Notes under the pieces: generated by a model | What the model was told of the DNA's origin: nothing | Seen by the model: the letters and a program-made list of their open reading frames with translations, nothing else | The model's database searches: none | Translations under genes and position numbers: made by a program | Assembly (NCBI GenBank): GCA_002842085.1 | Contig: PHCA01000002.1 | Coordinates: 1-37,501 of the forward strand | Length of the DNA: 37,501 nt | Reading direction: 5' to 3' | Source of the DNA: Chloroflexi bacterium HGW-Chloroflexi-1 | Lineage (GTDB): Bacteria; Chloroflexota; Anaerolineae; CG2-30-64-16 | Shown: piece by piece, positions 26,519 through 34,534 of the stretch | Layout: each line of letters begins with the position of its first letter | Position numbering within the stretch: position 1 is the first letter of the stretch

Positions 26519-27655
26519 CTACGCCAGGGCCGCCCGGTAGGCGGCCAGGTACGCGTCTACAACTTTGTCCAGGCGAAAGCGCGCTTCGGCAGCCGCAACT
26601 GCCGCCTCGCTCATGGCCCGGTAGCGTTCCGGTGCGTCCAGCAATTCGCAGATGGCGTCGGCCAGGGCCACGGCATCCCCCACGTCGACCACGCGGCCGG
26701 TACACCCGTCTTCCACCACGTAGCCCGCGCCGCCTGCGCGCGTCGTCACCACCGGGATGCCAGCAGCCAGCGCCTCAATGGCCGACATCGGTGAGACCTC
26801 CTCACGGGAGGAGAGCACCACAAGCTGCGCCTCGCTGTAACGTTGACGCATCTGCGCCTGGCTCTGCACACCCAGGAACGTAACGTGCTCGGTTACACCC
26901 AGGTTTTGACAGGCCGCCTGCACCTGTGCTACGTAGGCTGCTTCATTGGTGCGTCCGGCGATCTGCAGGTGCAACTCGGGTATCCGCTGGCGGGCCAGGG
27001 CCAGAGCGCGCACCAGGGTGATCGGATCCTTGCGCGGGATGACCGACGCCGGTAGCAGCAGCCGCCCCGGTACCGGGTGGTGCGGCAACCCAAACAAGTC
27101 ATCGGGGGCTGGGTTCTCGGTGACGTGCCAGCGCGCACGCGTTCTCGAAGCCAGGCGCTGGCGGATGTACGGGCTGATGGCCGTGATCTCGCGCACCTGG
27201 GCCAGCGCCTGGCGCTCGTAATAGCCGCCCAATGTGAAAGCCAGCCTGTTGAACAGACCAGGGTTGTAGCGCGCCTCCTCGCCGGAGATGCCGTGAATCG
27301 TCCACACCGGGCTGTAGCCAGCCTTTAGCGCCGCGATGGCGTAGCTGGGGTTGTGAGTGTTCACCACGTCGGGCCGGATAGCGCGTAGCTGGCGGCCGAT
27401 GCGCCCAATCGCGGTGACCATGTTCGGCGCCAGGCGGCGTCTCGGCTGCGCAAGGTAATGCAGCGTCACCGAGCCGTCGGTGACGCTGCGATCCGCGGAG
27501 ATGTCGGAATGGCAGTGGACGACGTGAATCTCCAACTCGGTACGGCGGCGAAACCCTGTCACCAACTGGTGGACGACCGCCCGGATGCCGCCCGAGATGC
27601 GGTTGACATCGGGCGGATAGAGGCTGACCAGGGCGATGCGTAATGGCTGACTCAT
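26519..27655 (-). CDS. GT4-family glycosyltransferase
   Basis: 378 residues, ATG at 27655 overlapping the upstream stop (ATGA) with GAGG seven bases before it. N-terminal domain: LRIALVSLYPPDVNRISGGI and VVNTHNPSYAIAALKAGY. Donor domain: LLLPASVIPRKDPITLVRAL, VTFLGVQSQAQMRQRYSEAQ and the E-x7-E site in EEVSPMSAIEALAAGIPVV. The end, ARFRLDKVVDAYLAAYRAAL, closely matches that of the next gene upstream (27652-28821), so the two arose by tandem duplication. It should add successive sugars to the repeat unit; linkage unknown. Confidence 0.87.
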   Translation of the reverse strand: MSQPLRIALVSLYPPDVNRISGGIRAVVHQLVTGFRRRTELEIHVVHCHSDISADRSVTDGSVTLHYLAQPRRRLAPNMVTAIGRIGRQLRAIRPDVVNTHNPSYAIAALKAGYSPVWTIHGISGEEARYNPGLFNRLAFTLGGYYERQALAQVREITAISPYIRQRLASRTRARWHVTENPAPDDLFGLPHHPVPGRLLLPASVIPRKDPITLVRALALARQRIPELHLQIAGRTNEAAYVAQVQAACQNLGVTEHVTFLGVQSQAQMRQRYSEAQLVVLSSREEVSPMSAIEALAAGIPVVTTRAGGAGYVVEDGCTGRVVDVGDAVALADAICELLDAPERYRAMSEAAVAAAEARFRLDKVVDAYLAAYRAALA

Positions 27656-28821
27656 GCCTTGCCCTCCAGGGTGTGGCGGTAAACGGCCAGTGTCGCCTCC
27701 ACGACCGCGTCCAGGCGAAAGCGCGCCTCAGCCGCAGCACGCGCGGCTTGCCCCATGCGCGCCAACCGGACCGGGTCGGCCAACAACGCGCCAGCGGTCG
27801 CGGCCAGCGCGACAGGATCGCGCGGGGGGACGACGTGTCCCGTGACGCCGTCCGCCACCATAGCCGCGCAGCCACCCACGTCCGTCGCCACAACCGCGCG
27901 ACCGATTGCCATCGCCTCAGCGATGCTGACCGGCGCGGTCTCCTGCTCGCTGGACAGCAGCACCAGGTCGGATGCCGCATACTGCGCCAGCACGGCATCG
28001 GGCGACAACGCGCCGGTGAATTCCACCCGTTCCGCCACGCCGAGCTCCGCGGCCAAGGCACGGCACTGCGCGGTGTAATCCGGGGCAGTTTCCGTCTCGC
28101 CGACCACGACCAAGATCGCGGCCGGCCGAGCCTGCGCGAGCTGCCCGAAAGCGCGCACCAGGGCCAGGATGCCCTTACGCGGGATGAGCCGTGCCACACA
28201 GAGCAGCCGCTCGCGGCCGGGCGGCGGCGCTTTCACAGCAAAAAAGCGGTCGTCCACGGGGTTCTCCACCCCGTGGAAGCGCGCGCGCGTGCGGCCATGA
28301 AACTCAGCGACTATGTAAGGACTGATGGCGATGATCTCCGGCGCACGGCGTATCACCGCGCGCTCAAACAGAGCATCGCTGAGCCAGCGCAGCCGGGTGG
28401 GCCAAGAGCTGGTCGGCCAGGCCTGCTGCATCTCCCGGCAAATGACGCCGTGCAAAGTGATGACGGCCGGCCGGCCACTGACCAGCGCCGCACGGGCATA
28501 GATGCCCGCGATGTGCCCATGGACGACATCAGGCGCAAAAGCAGCAATTTGCTGGCGCAGGTTGCGGACCACCTGTCGCTGGCCGGTGAGCCGACCCCCG
28601 CGCGGCCGCGGAACGCAGGACAGCAGGAAGCCGCCGCCATCGACCTGAACCGGCGTAGTCAACCCAGAAACAGCCGTGATCACGCGCAGCTCGAGGCCAG
28701 GCCAACGCGCCAGCCCGCGGGCGAGGGCCAACACGACCGCATCGACACCACCGGGCAGAGGAGGCTGACCAGCCGGGACGCGCGGGTCCACCGGGTATGG
28801 GCCCAGCAATGCGACCTTCAC
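27652..28821 (-). CDS. GT4-family glycosyltransferase (tandem paralogue of 26519-27655)
   Basis: 389 residues from a GTG at 28821 that overlaps the polymerase stop (GTGA); GGAGG is seven bases upstream. N-terminus MKVALLGPYPVDPRVPAG, then VVHGHIAGIYARAALVSGRP and VITLHGVICREMQQAWP. Donor domain: LLCVARLIPRKGILALVRAF, VEFTGALSPDAVLAQYAASD and the E-x7-E motif in ETAPVSIAEAMAIGRAVVAT. It ends ARFRLDAVVEATLAVYRHTL, almost the same tail as its downstream neighbour. It lies directly after the polymerase gene in the core of the locus. Confidence 0.87.
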   Translation of the reverse strand: MKVALLGPYPVDPRVPAGQPPLPGGVDAVVLALARGLARWPGLELRVITAVSGLTTPVQVDGGGFLLSCVPRPRGGRLTGQRQVVRNLRQQIAAFAPDVVHGHIAGIYARAALVSGRPAVITLHGVICREMQQAWPTSSWPTRLRWLSDALFERAVIRRAPEIIAISPYIVAEFHGRTRARFHGVENPVDDRFFAVKAPPPGRERLLCVARLIPRKGILALVRAFGQLAQARPAAILVVVGETETAPDYTAQCRALAAELGVAERVEFTGALSPDAVLAQYAASDLVLLSSEQETAPVSIAEAMAIGRAVVATDVGGCAAMVADGVTGHVVPPRDPVALAATAGALLADPVRLARMGQAARAAAEARFRLDAVVEATLAVYRHTLEGKA

Positions 28822-30281
28822 GACACAGCCTCCGACACAAACGCTCTGTCATTCTGCGCCTCGTACGCGCCAAAGACCGCGCCGACGATCATAAAGAAAT
28901 ACATGTTGCCGAGTTGAGCGCGATATGCATCGAACGAGACAGCAAGCACCCCATAACCCATCAGCAGGCCCAAGACTGCAGCCGGCCAATCGCGATCGCG
29001 GTTGGTGCGCAGCAACCCCAGCGCACGCCAGCCGATCAGGCCCAAGAGCGCTAAGAGCGGCAACAGCCCAACCAACCCGGCTGAAGTCAGCACATAGATA
29101 AACATATTGTGCGGGTGATCCACCGGTTGGAGCACTGCCCCGGAAACGGGGCGCCAACCGGCTGCAAGCGCCGCCTCGCCGTAGTTATCTAACCCTAACC
29201 CAAACACCGGCGACTGCACTGCAATCTGCAGCCCGATCTCGATTGCATCGACACGATAGTCGATCGGCTTCTGTGATTGGAGCCGCTCTTCAATCGCGCG
29301 CGTGTCCACCCCCCCGTAGGTGACGATCAGTGCCAGGATCAGGAACAGCGGCGCCACGTACAACGCGTAGCGTTGCGCCCGGCGGCTCAGAAGGGCCGGC
29401 ACAAGCAAACTCGGAAGGGCCGCAGCCCACCCGCCTCGAACGTAGGTCAGCAGCAGCCCAGCAAGAATCGCGACCAGCGCGGCGCTCCACGCGAGACGGC
29501 TCCCCAGCTTACGGGCGCGCACGGCGCCCAGAAAAGTAACTGCGACCGTCACGGCGAGCGTCATGGACATGATGGCGGCAGATCCAAAAAGGCTATTAAC
29601 CTTCACGGAGTATCGCCCGTAGGCCTGATGAAAAAGGTTGGGGGAAAGAACTGTCTGCAGGGTGAGTTGCTCACGCGCGGCAATCAGACCCATGGCTGCC
29701 CCGGCGATGGCGATGGCGATGGCCAGGCGAGCCAGCCCCTGTTTGCTGCCGAGCAAATTGCGCGCGAAATAGAACCAGAGCAGCGGCAAGACCACGAAGT
29801 CGAAGACGTTCTGAATACCACCAACGATGCCCAGTCGAGAGGCCGGCACCGAGAGCAACATGCCAAGCGCAAACAGTCCGCTAAGAACTTCGATGGCAGT
29901 GAAGCGCAAGAGCCGACGCCGATTGGCGGCCCGCTGCGCCATGAGCAGCAAGAGCAGAGACAGCGCCACAATCCGGTGCAAGCCCAGGTTGGGCAACCCG
30001 CTCCCCATGTCCAGGTTGAAAAAGCGATGAAACGGCGCCAGCACCACCCATAGCAGGAGGCCCTGGTCAGGTGCCACCACCAACAGGAGCAACAAGGTCG
30101 CAAGGCCTAGCACGACCGATGCCAACTGGACTTGATCAGACGTAAACGCGCTTGTCAACGCAGCGGCAACCCCGATCGCGACAGCCGCGCCCACCACATT
30201 CACGCCGGCCGAGAGGAGACGGTCGCTCACTGCGGCCAACGCGGATGGTTGCCCGCCCGGTGTGGCCGATCCCCCGTTCAC
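28818..30281 (-). CDS. Wzy/O-antigen ligase-like polysaccharide polymerase
   Basis: 487 residues with roughly ten to twelve hydrophobic segments, an integral membrane protein of the O-antigen ligase/polymerase (Wzy_C, PF04932) family. The family core is visible as LLLTYVRGGWAAALPSLLVP. The large periplasmic loop holds SQKPIDYRVDAIEIG, FGLGLDNYGEAALAAGW and DHPHNMFIYVLTSAGLVGLL, where the conserved His and Gly residues lie. It should join lipid-linked repeat units on the outer face of the cytoplasmic membrane, or ligate a chain to an acceptor. The GTG at 30281 overlaps the Wzz-like stop (GTGA). Between Wzz and glycosyltransferases a polymerase role is more likely than ligase. Confidence 0.85.
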   Translation of the reverse strand: MNGGSATPGGQPSALAAVSDRLLSAGVNVVGAAVAIGVAAALTSAFTSDQVQLASVVLGLATLLLLLVVAPDQGLLLWVVLAPFHRFFNLDMGSGLPNLGLHRIVALSLLLLLMAQRAANRRRLLRFTAIEVLSGLFALGMLLSVPASRLGIVGGIQNVFDFVVLPLLWFYFARNLLGSKQGLARLAIAIAIAGAAMGLIAAREQLTLQTVLSPNLFHQAYGRYSVKVNSLFGSAAIMSMTLAVTVAVTFLGAVRARKLGSRLAWSAALVAILAGLLLTYVRGGWAAALPSLLVPALLSRRAQRYALYVAPLFLILALIVTYGGVDTRAIEERLQSQKPIDYRVDAIEIGLQIAVQSPVFGLGLDNYGEAALAAGWRPVSGAVLQPVDHPHNMFIYVLTSAGLVGLLPLLALLGLIGWRALGLLRTNRDRDWPAAVLGLLMGYGVLAVSFDAYRAQLGNMYFFMIVGAVFGAYEAQNDRAFVSEAVS

Positions 30282-31465
30282 GCCTGCTCCTGTTGGCGAC
30301 GCGGTGTGCGGCGCAGTATCTGCTCCAGGAACTCCAGCACGAATGCCAAAACAACGCCTGCAACCAGGCTCAAACCGCCGCCGAGGAGCGCGGTTCTCAC
30401 TGTGCGGGTGGCGACCTGGCTGCGCGGGGTGCTGGGCGAACTGATGATTTGCAAGTAGCCGATGTTACGACTCTGGCTCACCTTCAGCCGTGCCTCACGT
30501 GCTTTGGCCGCCAGGAAGTTGCGGGAGTCCTGCTTTTCCTGCACTGCATCCACAAGTTGCCGATATTGGCCGGCGATCGTGATCAATGAAGCCAGGTTGG
30601 TTTGATGCTTTGCCACAAGCGCGTACGCGTTGGCGGCGCGCGCACGCTGGCCGGCGGCCTCCACACGGCGGTTGACAGCCGTCACGTTGAGATCCTGGGC
30701 CAACTTGGTCATGTATTGCGCCTCGGGACCATCGGCCGCCTGGGCAGAAGCCTGAGCCTGGGCATCTTTGACCTGCTGTTCCAGCGCTTCGACGATTGCA
30801 CCGAGACGTTGAGCCTCAATATTGGCCTCCTCCTGCGCGGCGATGAGGCTGCGGATGGCGTCCTGTTCGGCAATAATCTCCCGATCCACATATTCTAGCT
30901 CGTTGGCCAGTTTGAAGCGTAGCAGCTCTTCCTGCGCAGCGTCGAGCTCCCGGTCAGCAGCCGCAAGCGCGGCATCGAGGAACCGGCCCAAGGTCTCCAA
31001 AGGCCGCGCACGGCTCTGACGCAACTCCTCAAGCGCCAGCTCAACTTGTTTAACGAGCAGCGTCTCTGCGTCCTCTGGCTTCTCCGCCGCTACAGACACT
31101 GTCAACAGATCAATCCAGGGATCGCGCACGACCGACACACTTGCGGCCAGGTCATCTGCCGTCACATCAATGCCAGTTTCGGCCTGGGTTTGCTGAGCGA
31201 TCTTCGAGCTGCGCACCAGGTAACTGAACTGGAAGAAGATCTGATTAACGATGTCCGATGCCGTAGCCGTATTCAGCCGCGTGTAAAGGGTGACCTCTTC
31301 CGGCTCCAACGGGAGCAACTGAAGCACCAGCGAAGACTGATAGATTGGCGGGCTCAACCAATCGCACCCCAGGATGATCGTCATCGTCGCCGCAAAAAGC
31401 AGCAGGATCACCCACAGCCGTTTCTTGAGGATCGCAATATATGTCCAGAAGCTTGTCGTTTCCAT
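30278..31465 (-). CDS. Wzz/PCP-family chain-length determinant (co-polymerase)
   Basis: 395 residues with the two-helix topology of polysaccharide co-polymerases. TM1 is at about 17-37 (KRLWVILLLFAATMTIILG) and TM2 at about 365-385 (GGGLSLVAGVVLAFVLEFLE). A long periplasmic coiled coil occupies about 150-330. The Pro-containing run IISSPSTPRSQVATRTVRTA just before TM2 is typical. There is no fused tyrosine kinase and no Tyr-rich tail, so it resembles the kinase-less or split type. It should set polymer length together with the adjacent Wzy. It is the first gene of the 31465-16827 run; the ribosome site at the ATG is weak. Confidence 0.87.
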   Translation of the reverse strand: METTSFWTYIAILKKRLWVILLLFAATMTIILGCDWLSPPIYQSSLVLQLLPLEPEEVTLYTRLNTATASDIVNQIFFQFSYLVRSSKIAQQTQAETGIDVTADDLAASVSVVRDPWIDLLTVSVAAEKPEDAETLLVKQVELALEELRQSRARPLETLGRFLDAALAAADRELDAAQEELLRFKLANELEYVDREIIAEQDAIRSLIAAQEEANIEAQRLGAIVEALEQQVKDAQAQASAQAADGPEAQYMTKLAQDLNVTAVNRRVEAAGQRARAANAYALVAKHQTNLASLITIAGQYRQLVDAVQEKQDSRNFLAAKAREARLKVSQSRNIGYLQIISSPSTPRSQVATRTVRTALLGGGLSLVAGVVLAFVLEFLEQILRRTPRRQQEQA

Positions 31466-31510
31466 GATGCACTCATCTTAAACCGTTTTCAGAGATATCC
31501 ATTTGACAAA

Positions 31511-31580
31511 GCCTAACCAAGAACTGACCGGACGCTGCGCGGCCTCACCGCGCAGCGTCCGGTTAAGCGACTTGTTGGGC
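31511..31580. repeat. Integron attC-like recombination site (70 bp), isolated
   Basis: The element starts with GCCTAAC (31511-31517, consensus RYYYAAC) and ends with GTTGGGC (31574-31580, consensus GTTRRRY). Between them lies a perfect 16-bp stem, ACCGGACGCTGCGCGG (31527-31542) and CCGCGCAGCGTCCGGT (31548-31563), with a 5-nt loop. The segments between the R boxes and the stem are unequal, 9 nt on one side and 10 on the other, as expected for the extrahelical base that sets attC polarity. It lies 46 bp upstream of the Wzz-like start. No integrase or second attC is in the window, so it would be a lone attC. Confidence 0.78.
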
Positions 31581-31648
31581 AGCAGCGGCCGAAATCTATC
31601 CGGCGCAATACACGACAATGCCGCGATTACGCCCTGCGCGGGCTGGCT

Positions 31649-31768
31649 CGCAACTTGCCAGTACAGTTGGGCGTAAGTCCTTTGGCAATTGCAGAACACG
31701 CCGCCCAACTGTTTAAAGTACTTTGCGCATACCCTTCAACTGCACAAGGATTTCCGCCGCAAAGTACT
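31649..31768. repeat. Interleaved inverted repeats at the end of the radical SAM gene
   Basis: Three complementary pairs lie in 120 bp. ACAGTTGGGCG (31663-31673) pairs with CGCCCAACTGT (31702-31712), 11 of 11. AGTACTTTGCG (31717-31727) pairs with CGCAAAGTACT (31758-31768), 11 of 11. TTGCCA (31655-31660) pairs with TGGCAA (31683-31688) and interleaves with the first pair. The right arm of the second pair lies inside the last codons of the radical SAM gene. As RNA from the minus strand this could fold as competing hairpins or a pseudoknot; function unknown, possibly terminator or attenuator. Confidence 0.6.
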
Positions 31769-33178
31769 AAGCCATTGAGGACGATAGCGCTTCCAGTAGA
31801 GATCCCGCAGGATGTGGTACTGGCGAGGGCCGGCCGTGGTCACGATGTCAACGAGGTTAGGGAGCACCACATGGCGCAGGCTTGCATTGTAACGTCGCAT
31901 GTTGCTGGTAATGTACTGATTGAGCTCAACGCGCTGGGAGTCGGTCAGGTAGTCGTAGATGACGCGGGGGCGCTGGCCAACGCCAAAACGGCCTTTGATG
32001 AGTCCCTTCGCCTGCAGTTCCTGTGTGATAGGTGTGCCAGGCAGGGGGATGAACATGCCCCAATTCACATAAGTTGGTTTGCTCCGGAAGATAAAATCGA
32101 TCGTCTCCTTCGCGGTCTCCATGTCCTCGCCGGGGTACATGAAGAAGATATCGGCGAAGACCTTCAAACCATGCCGCTGCATAATTTCCATGGCTCGGTA
32201 GTTGGTGGCGACAGTGGTCTTCTTGCCCATCAAGCTGAGCATCCGATCCGAACCGCTCTCGAAACCCACCGCGACCCCCGTGACACCTTTGGACACGAGG
32301 TACGCACAAATATCATCATTGATGGTATCGACGCGGGCTCTCACCTTGAAATGTATGCCCCAGCCTGGATCAATCGGATCCAAGACTGCCTTCACGCGCT
32401 TGAGGCTCGATACGAACAAGTCGTCCTGAAACATGATATTCCGGGTGCCGAGGCTCCGGATGTGCTCTATCTCGGCGTGGATAGACGCGCTGGGACGCAA
32501 ACTGGTCTTCCGCGTGACCTTGAAGCAGAAGCGGCAGGCGAAAGGGCAACCGCGCGAGGAGACAATGATATCGGTCGTGCCGCGTTGGCCGAGACGCCAG
32601 TACGTGCCCTGGGTGTAAGCCTCGCCGAGCAGACCGCGATCCGGGTAGGGGACCTGGTCCAGGCCGGTGAATGGGGCAACGCAGTTCATGACCCACGAGG
32701 CGCCTTTTTGAAAGCCGAGACCGGGGATATCATCCGTGTCCTGCTGAGCGCGCAAACGCTCGGCCAAAGTACGCAGGGTCCACTCGGACTCGCCGGCTAG
32801 AACGTAAGGAACGTCCGGGAAGTCGGCATGGACAGTCTCGGGGTCTGCTGTGACCTCGGGGCCGCCGAGGACGATAGGACAACTCACCTCCGCCTTCCGA
32901 AGCTCGCGCAGCGTAGCGGCGGTGTCATCGTAAGTGTTGTAGAAGACGGGAAGACCCAGGAGCGAGGGGTCATACGCGACCACGGCATGCACGAGCGCGG
33001 CACGATCGCCCTTGAAGGCATCGATGTCGAAAAGGCGCACTCCGATCCCGGCATCCCGCAAAACTGTAGCCAGGCCCAATAGGGCATAGGGCGGCGAACA
33101 ACCCCCCGTAGCTTCTTTGATCGTGGGATATATGAGCGCGACCCGGAAACTGGATGCGGGGACAGGGGTCAAGGACAT
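31736..33178 (-). CDS. B12-binding-domain radical SAM enzyme
   Basis: 480 residues, ATG at 33178 with AGGAGG four bases upstream. Residues about 1-150 form a cobalamin-binding-like Rossmann domain (FRVALIYPTIKEATGG, LGLATVLRDAGIGVRLFDID, CPIVLGGPEVTADPETV). The radical SAM core follows with SSRGCPFACRFCFKVTRKT near 205-220, the CxxxCxxC that ligates the 4Fe-4S cluster. It continues with FQDDLFV, GVAVGFESGSDRML, FFMYPGEDMETAKETIDFI and WGMFIPLPGTPITQEL. Members of this class methylate or rearrange unactivated carbons in lipids, cofactors and antibiotics; the substrate here is unknown. It stands alone between gaps with its own promoter. Confidence 0.86.
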   Translation of the reverse strand: MSLTPVPASSFRVALIYPTIKEATGGCSPPYALLGLATVLRDAGIGVRLFDIDAFKGDRAALVHAVVAYDPSLLGLPVFYNTYDDTAATLRELRKAEVSCPIVLGGPEVTADPETVHADFPDVPYVLAGESEWTLRTLAERLRAQQDTDDIPGLGFQKGASWVMNCVAPFTGLDQVPYPDRGLLGEAYTQGTYWRLGQRGTTDIIVSSRGCPFACRFCFKVTRKTSLRPSASIHAEIEHIRSLGTRNIMFQDDLFVSSLKRVKAVLDPIDPGWGIHFKVRARVDTINDDICAYLVSKGVTGVAVGFESGSDRMLSLMGKKTTVATNYRAMEIMQRHGLKVFADIFFMYPGEDMETAKETIDFIFRSKPTYVNWGMFIPLPGTPITQELQAKGLIKGRFGVGQRPRVIYDYLTDSQRVELNQYITSNMRRYNASLRHVVLPNLVDIVTTAGPRQYHILRDLYWKRYRPQWLSTLRRKSLCS

Positions 33179-33329
33179 AGGGCCTCCTGGAGGATTTTCG
33201 CATGGAGCAAATCTACCATGATCTGTCGTTTTGCCTCATTACGCGGATAGAATCAACATGGATACTGCGTTATCTTCTCTCAAGTCCGTCAGCTCGCAGC
33301 GGTGTCTTGGCAAAGGTATCAATCGATAT

Positions 33330-33358
33330 CATTCTAGCTCAGATAGGGGCCTCAGTCA
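33330..33358 (-). promoter_or_regulatory. Sigma-70-type promoter of the radical SAM gene
   Basis: On the minus strand TTGACT (33358-33353) and TAGAAT (33335-33330) are separated by exactly 17 bp, each differing from consensus at one position. They lie about 150 bp upstream of the ATG at 33178, in a 228-bp gap otherwise without genes. This is the best promoter match I found in the window and it makes the radical SAM gene the start of a transcript. Confidence 0.68.
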
Positions 33359-33406
33359 AACCCAAGTGGCGAGCATGGCATCCTGCCTTCAGCATGGGCC
33401 GGCATC

Positions 33407-34534
33407 TCACTGACGTGAACGCAGCACATCCTCGTAAAGAGCCAGGTTATCGACCGCAACGCGCGCCCAATTGAACTCGGCCAGCAGCCGTTGGCGGAGA
33501 CCGGTTGGCGCTGGGCTTGAGAGTGCTGCCTGTACCCCGGCCCGGATCGAGGCTCGATCATAGGGATCGCAATACCAGGCCTGATCACCCAGCAGTTCGG
33601 GCAGCGGCGAAATCCTGGTAGAGACGATGCGCGTGCCGCTAGCGCCGGCTTCCAGGCTGGACAAGCCCGGCAGTTCCACCCAACTGGCCATGATATGCGC
33701 GGCCGCGCCGGCGTAGAGCAGCGGTAGTTCAGCTTCGGGCAGCCAGCCCAGGAAATGTACCCGGCCGCGTCGCCGGCCCAGCTCGTAGCAGCGGTCGGCG
33801 TAGTCCGGCGCAAAGTATGGCGAAACCTTGCCCACAAAGACCAGTGGCACGGGATCATCGTAGAGCGCCTCGATGACGGCGAGCTGGTTCTTCTTTTCCT
33901 CGATGCGCGCGACCTGGGCCAGGTAACCTTCCTCCAACCCGTAACGTGCGCGGAACTCGGCCAGCTCGACCGCGCTGAAGGTCTGTCCGTAAAGATCGGC
34001 ATCGATGCCCAGTGGGCTCAGGCGCATACGCGCACGGACACTGGGTGGCAGCCGAAAGTGCTCGGCGATCCAGGCGTTCTCCCAGCGGCTGCTGGTGGCG
34101 ACGGTGTCAGCACCCAGCAAGACCGAGCGTATCGTGCGCCAGCTATGCTGGAACGGCAGGCGCGCCGTCTGCCATGTCCGGTAGACCTGCCACGCCCGCG
34201 CCTTGCCCAGCCAGCGCACCAGCAGCCGCCAACGCGGGGCCGAATGCATCGCCCGCTCGAACCAGTCGCGAAAATCGTTGTAATACAGCGGCGAGACGAC
34301 GATGGCGTTGCCACCTGCTCTGGCCCAGGCGACCATCCGCTCAACATGAGGCACCGGAGCCGCGGTAAAAATGTGCAACAGGTCAAACTCGCGCGCGGGA
34401 GGCATCTCCTCCATCTGCCCGATGACCACCTCTGAGCCGAGCCTCACCATGGCCGCGCTCATCTTCTGCATGACGACAGTGTCACCCCCGAAGACGCTGT
34501 CGGCGTCGGGGCGCAGGATCATGGCAATCTTCAT
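33407..34534 (-). CDS. GT4-family glycosyltransferase
   Basis: 375 residues, MKIAMILRPDADSVFGGDTV at the start with the glycine-rich loop of GT-B acceptor domains. The donor domain shows YLAQVARIEEKKNQLAVIEA, VPLVFVGKVSPYFAPDYADR, VHFLGWLPEAELPLLYAGAA and the E-x7-E site in ELPGLSSLEAGASGTRIVST. The ATG at 34534 overlaps the upstream transferase stop (ATGA). It is the last gene of the first transcription group, followed by the radical SAM promoter region. It is expected to add a sugar to the lipid-linked intermediate. Confidence 0.86.
   Translation of the reverse strand: MKIAMILRPDADSVFGGDTVVMQKMSAAMVRLGSEVVIGQMEEMPPAREFDLLHIFTAAPVPHVERMVAWARAGGNAIVVSPLYYNDFRDWFERAMHSAPRWRLLVRWLGKARAWQVYRTWQTARLPFQHSWRTIRSVLLGADTVATSSRWENAWIAEHFRLPPSVRARMRLSPLGIDADLYGQTFSAVELAEFRARYGLEEGYLAQVARIEEKKNQLAVIEALYDDPVPLVFVGKVSPYFAPDYADRCYELGRRRGRVHFLGWLPEAELPLLYAGAAAHIMASWVELPGLSSLEAGASGTRIVSTRISPLPELLGDQAWYCDPYDRASIRAGVQAALSSPAPTGLRQRLLAEFNWARVAVDNLALYEDVLRSRQ

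Noticed and set aside
28818-31465. Exosortase/PEP-CTERM system, suggested by the FemAB-deacetylase pairing in the same locus
   Set aside because: No exosortase-like gene and no PEP-CTERM tail on any of the secreted proteins in the window; the polymerase has the Wzy_C features instead.
31478-31708. Small minus-strand gene (76 codons) upstream of Wzz
   Set aside because: Most of it is the attC-like palindrome and the interleaved repeats translated; it has no ribosome site or domain.
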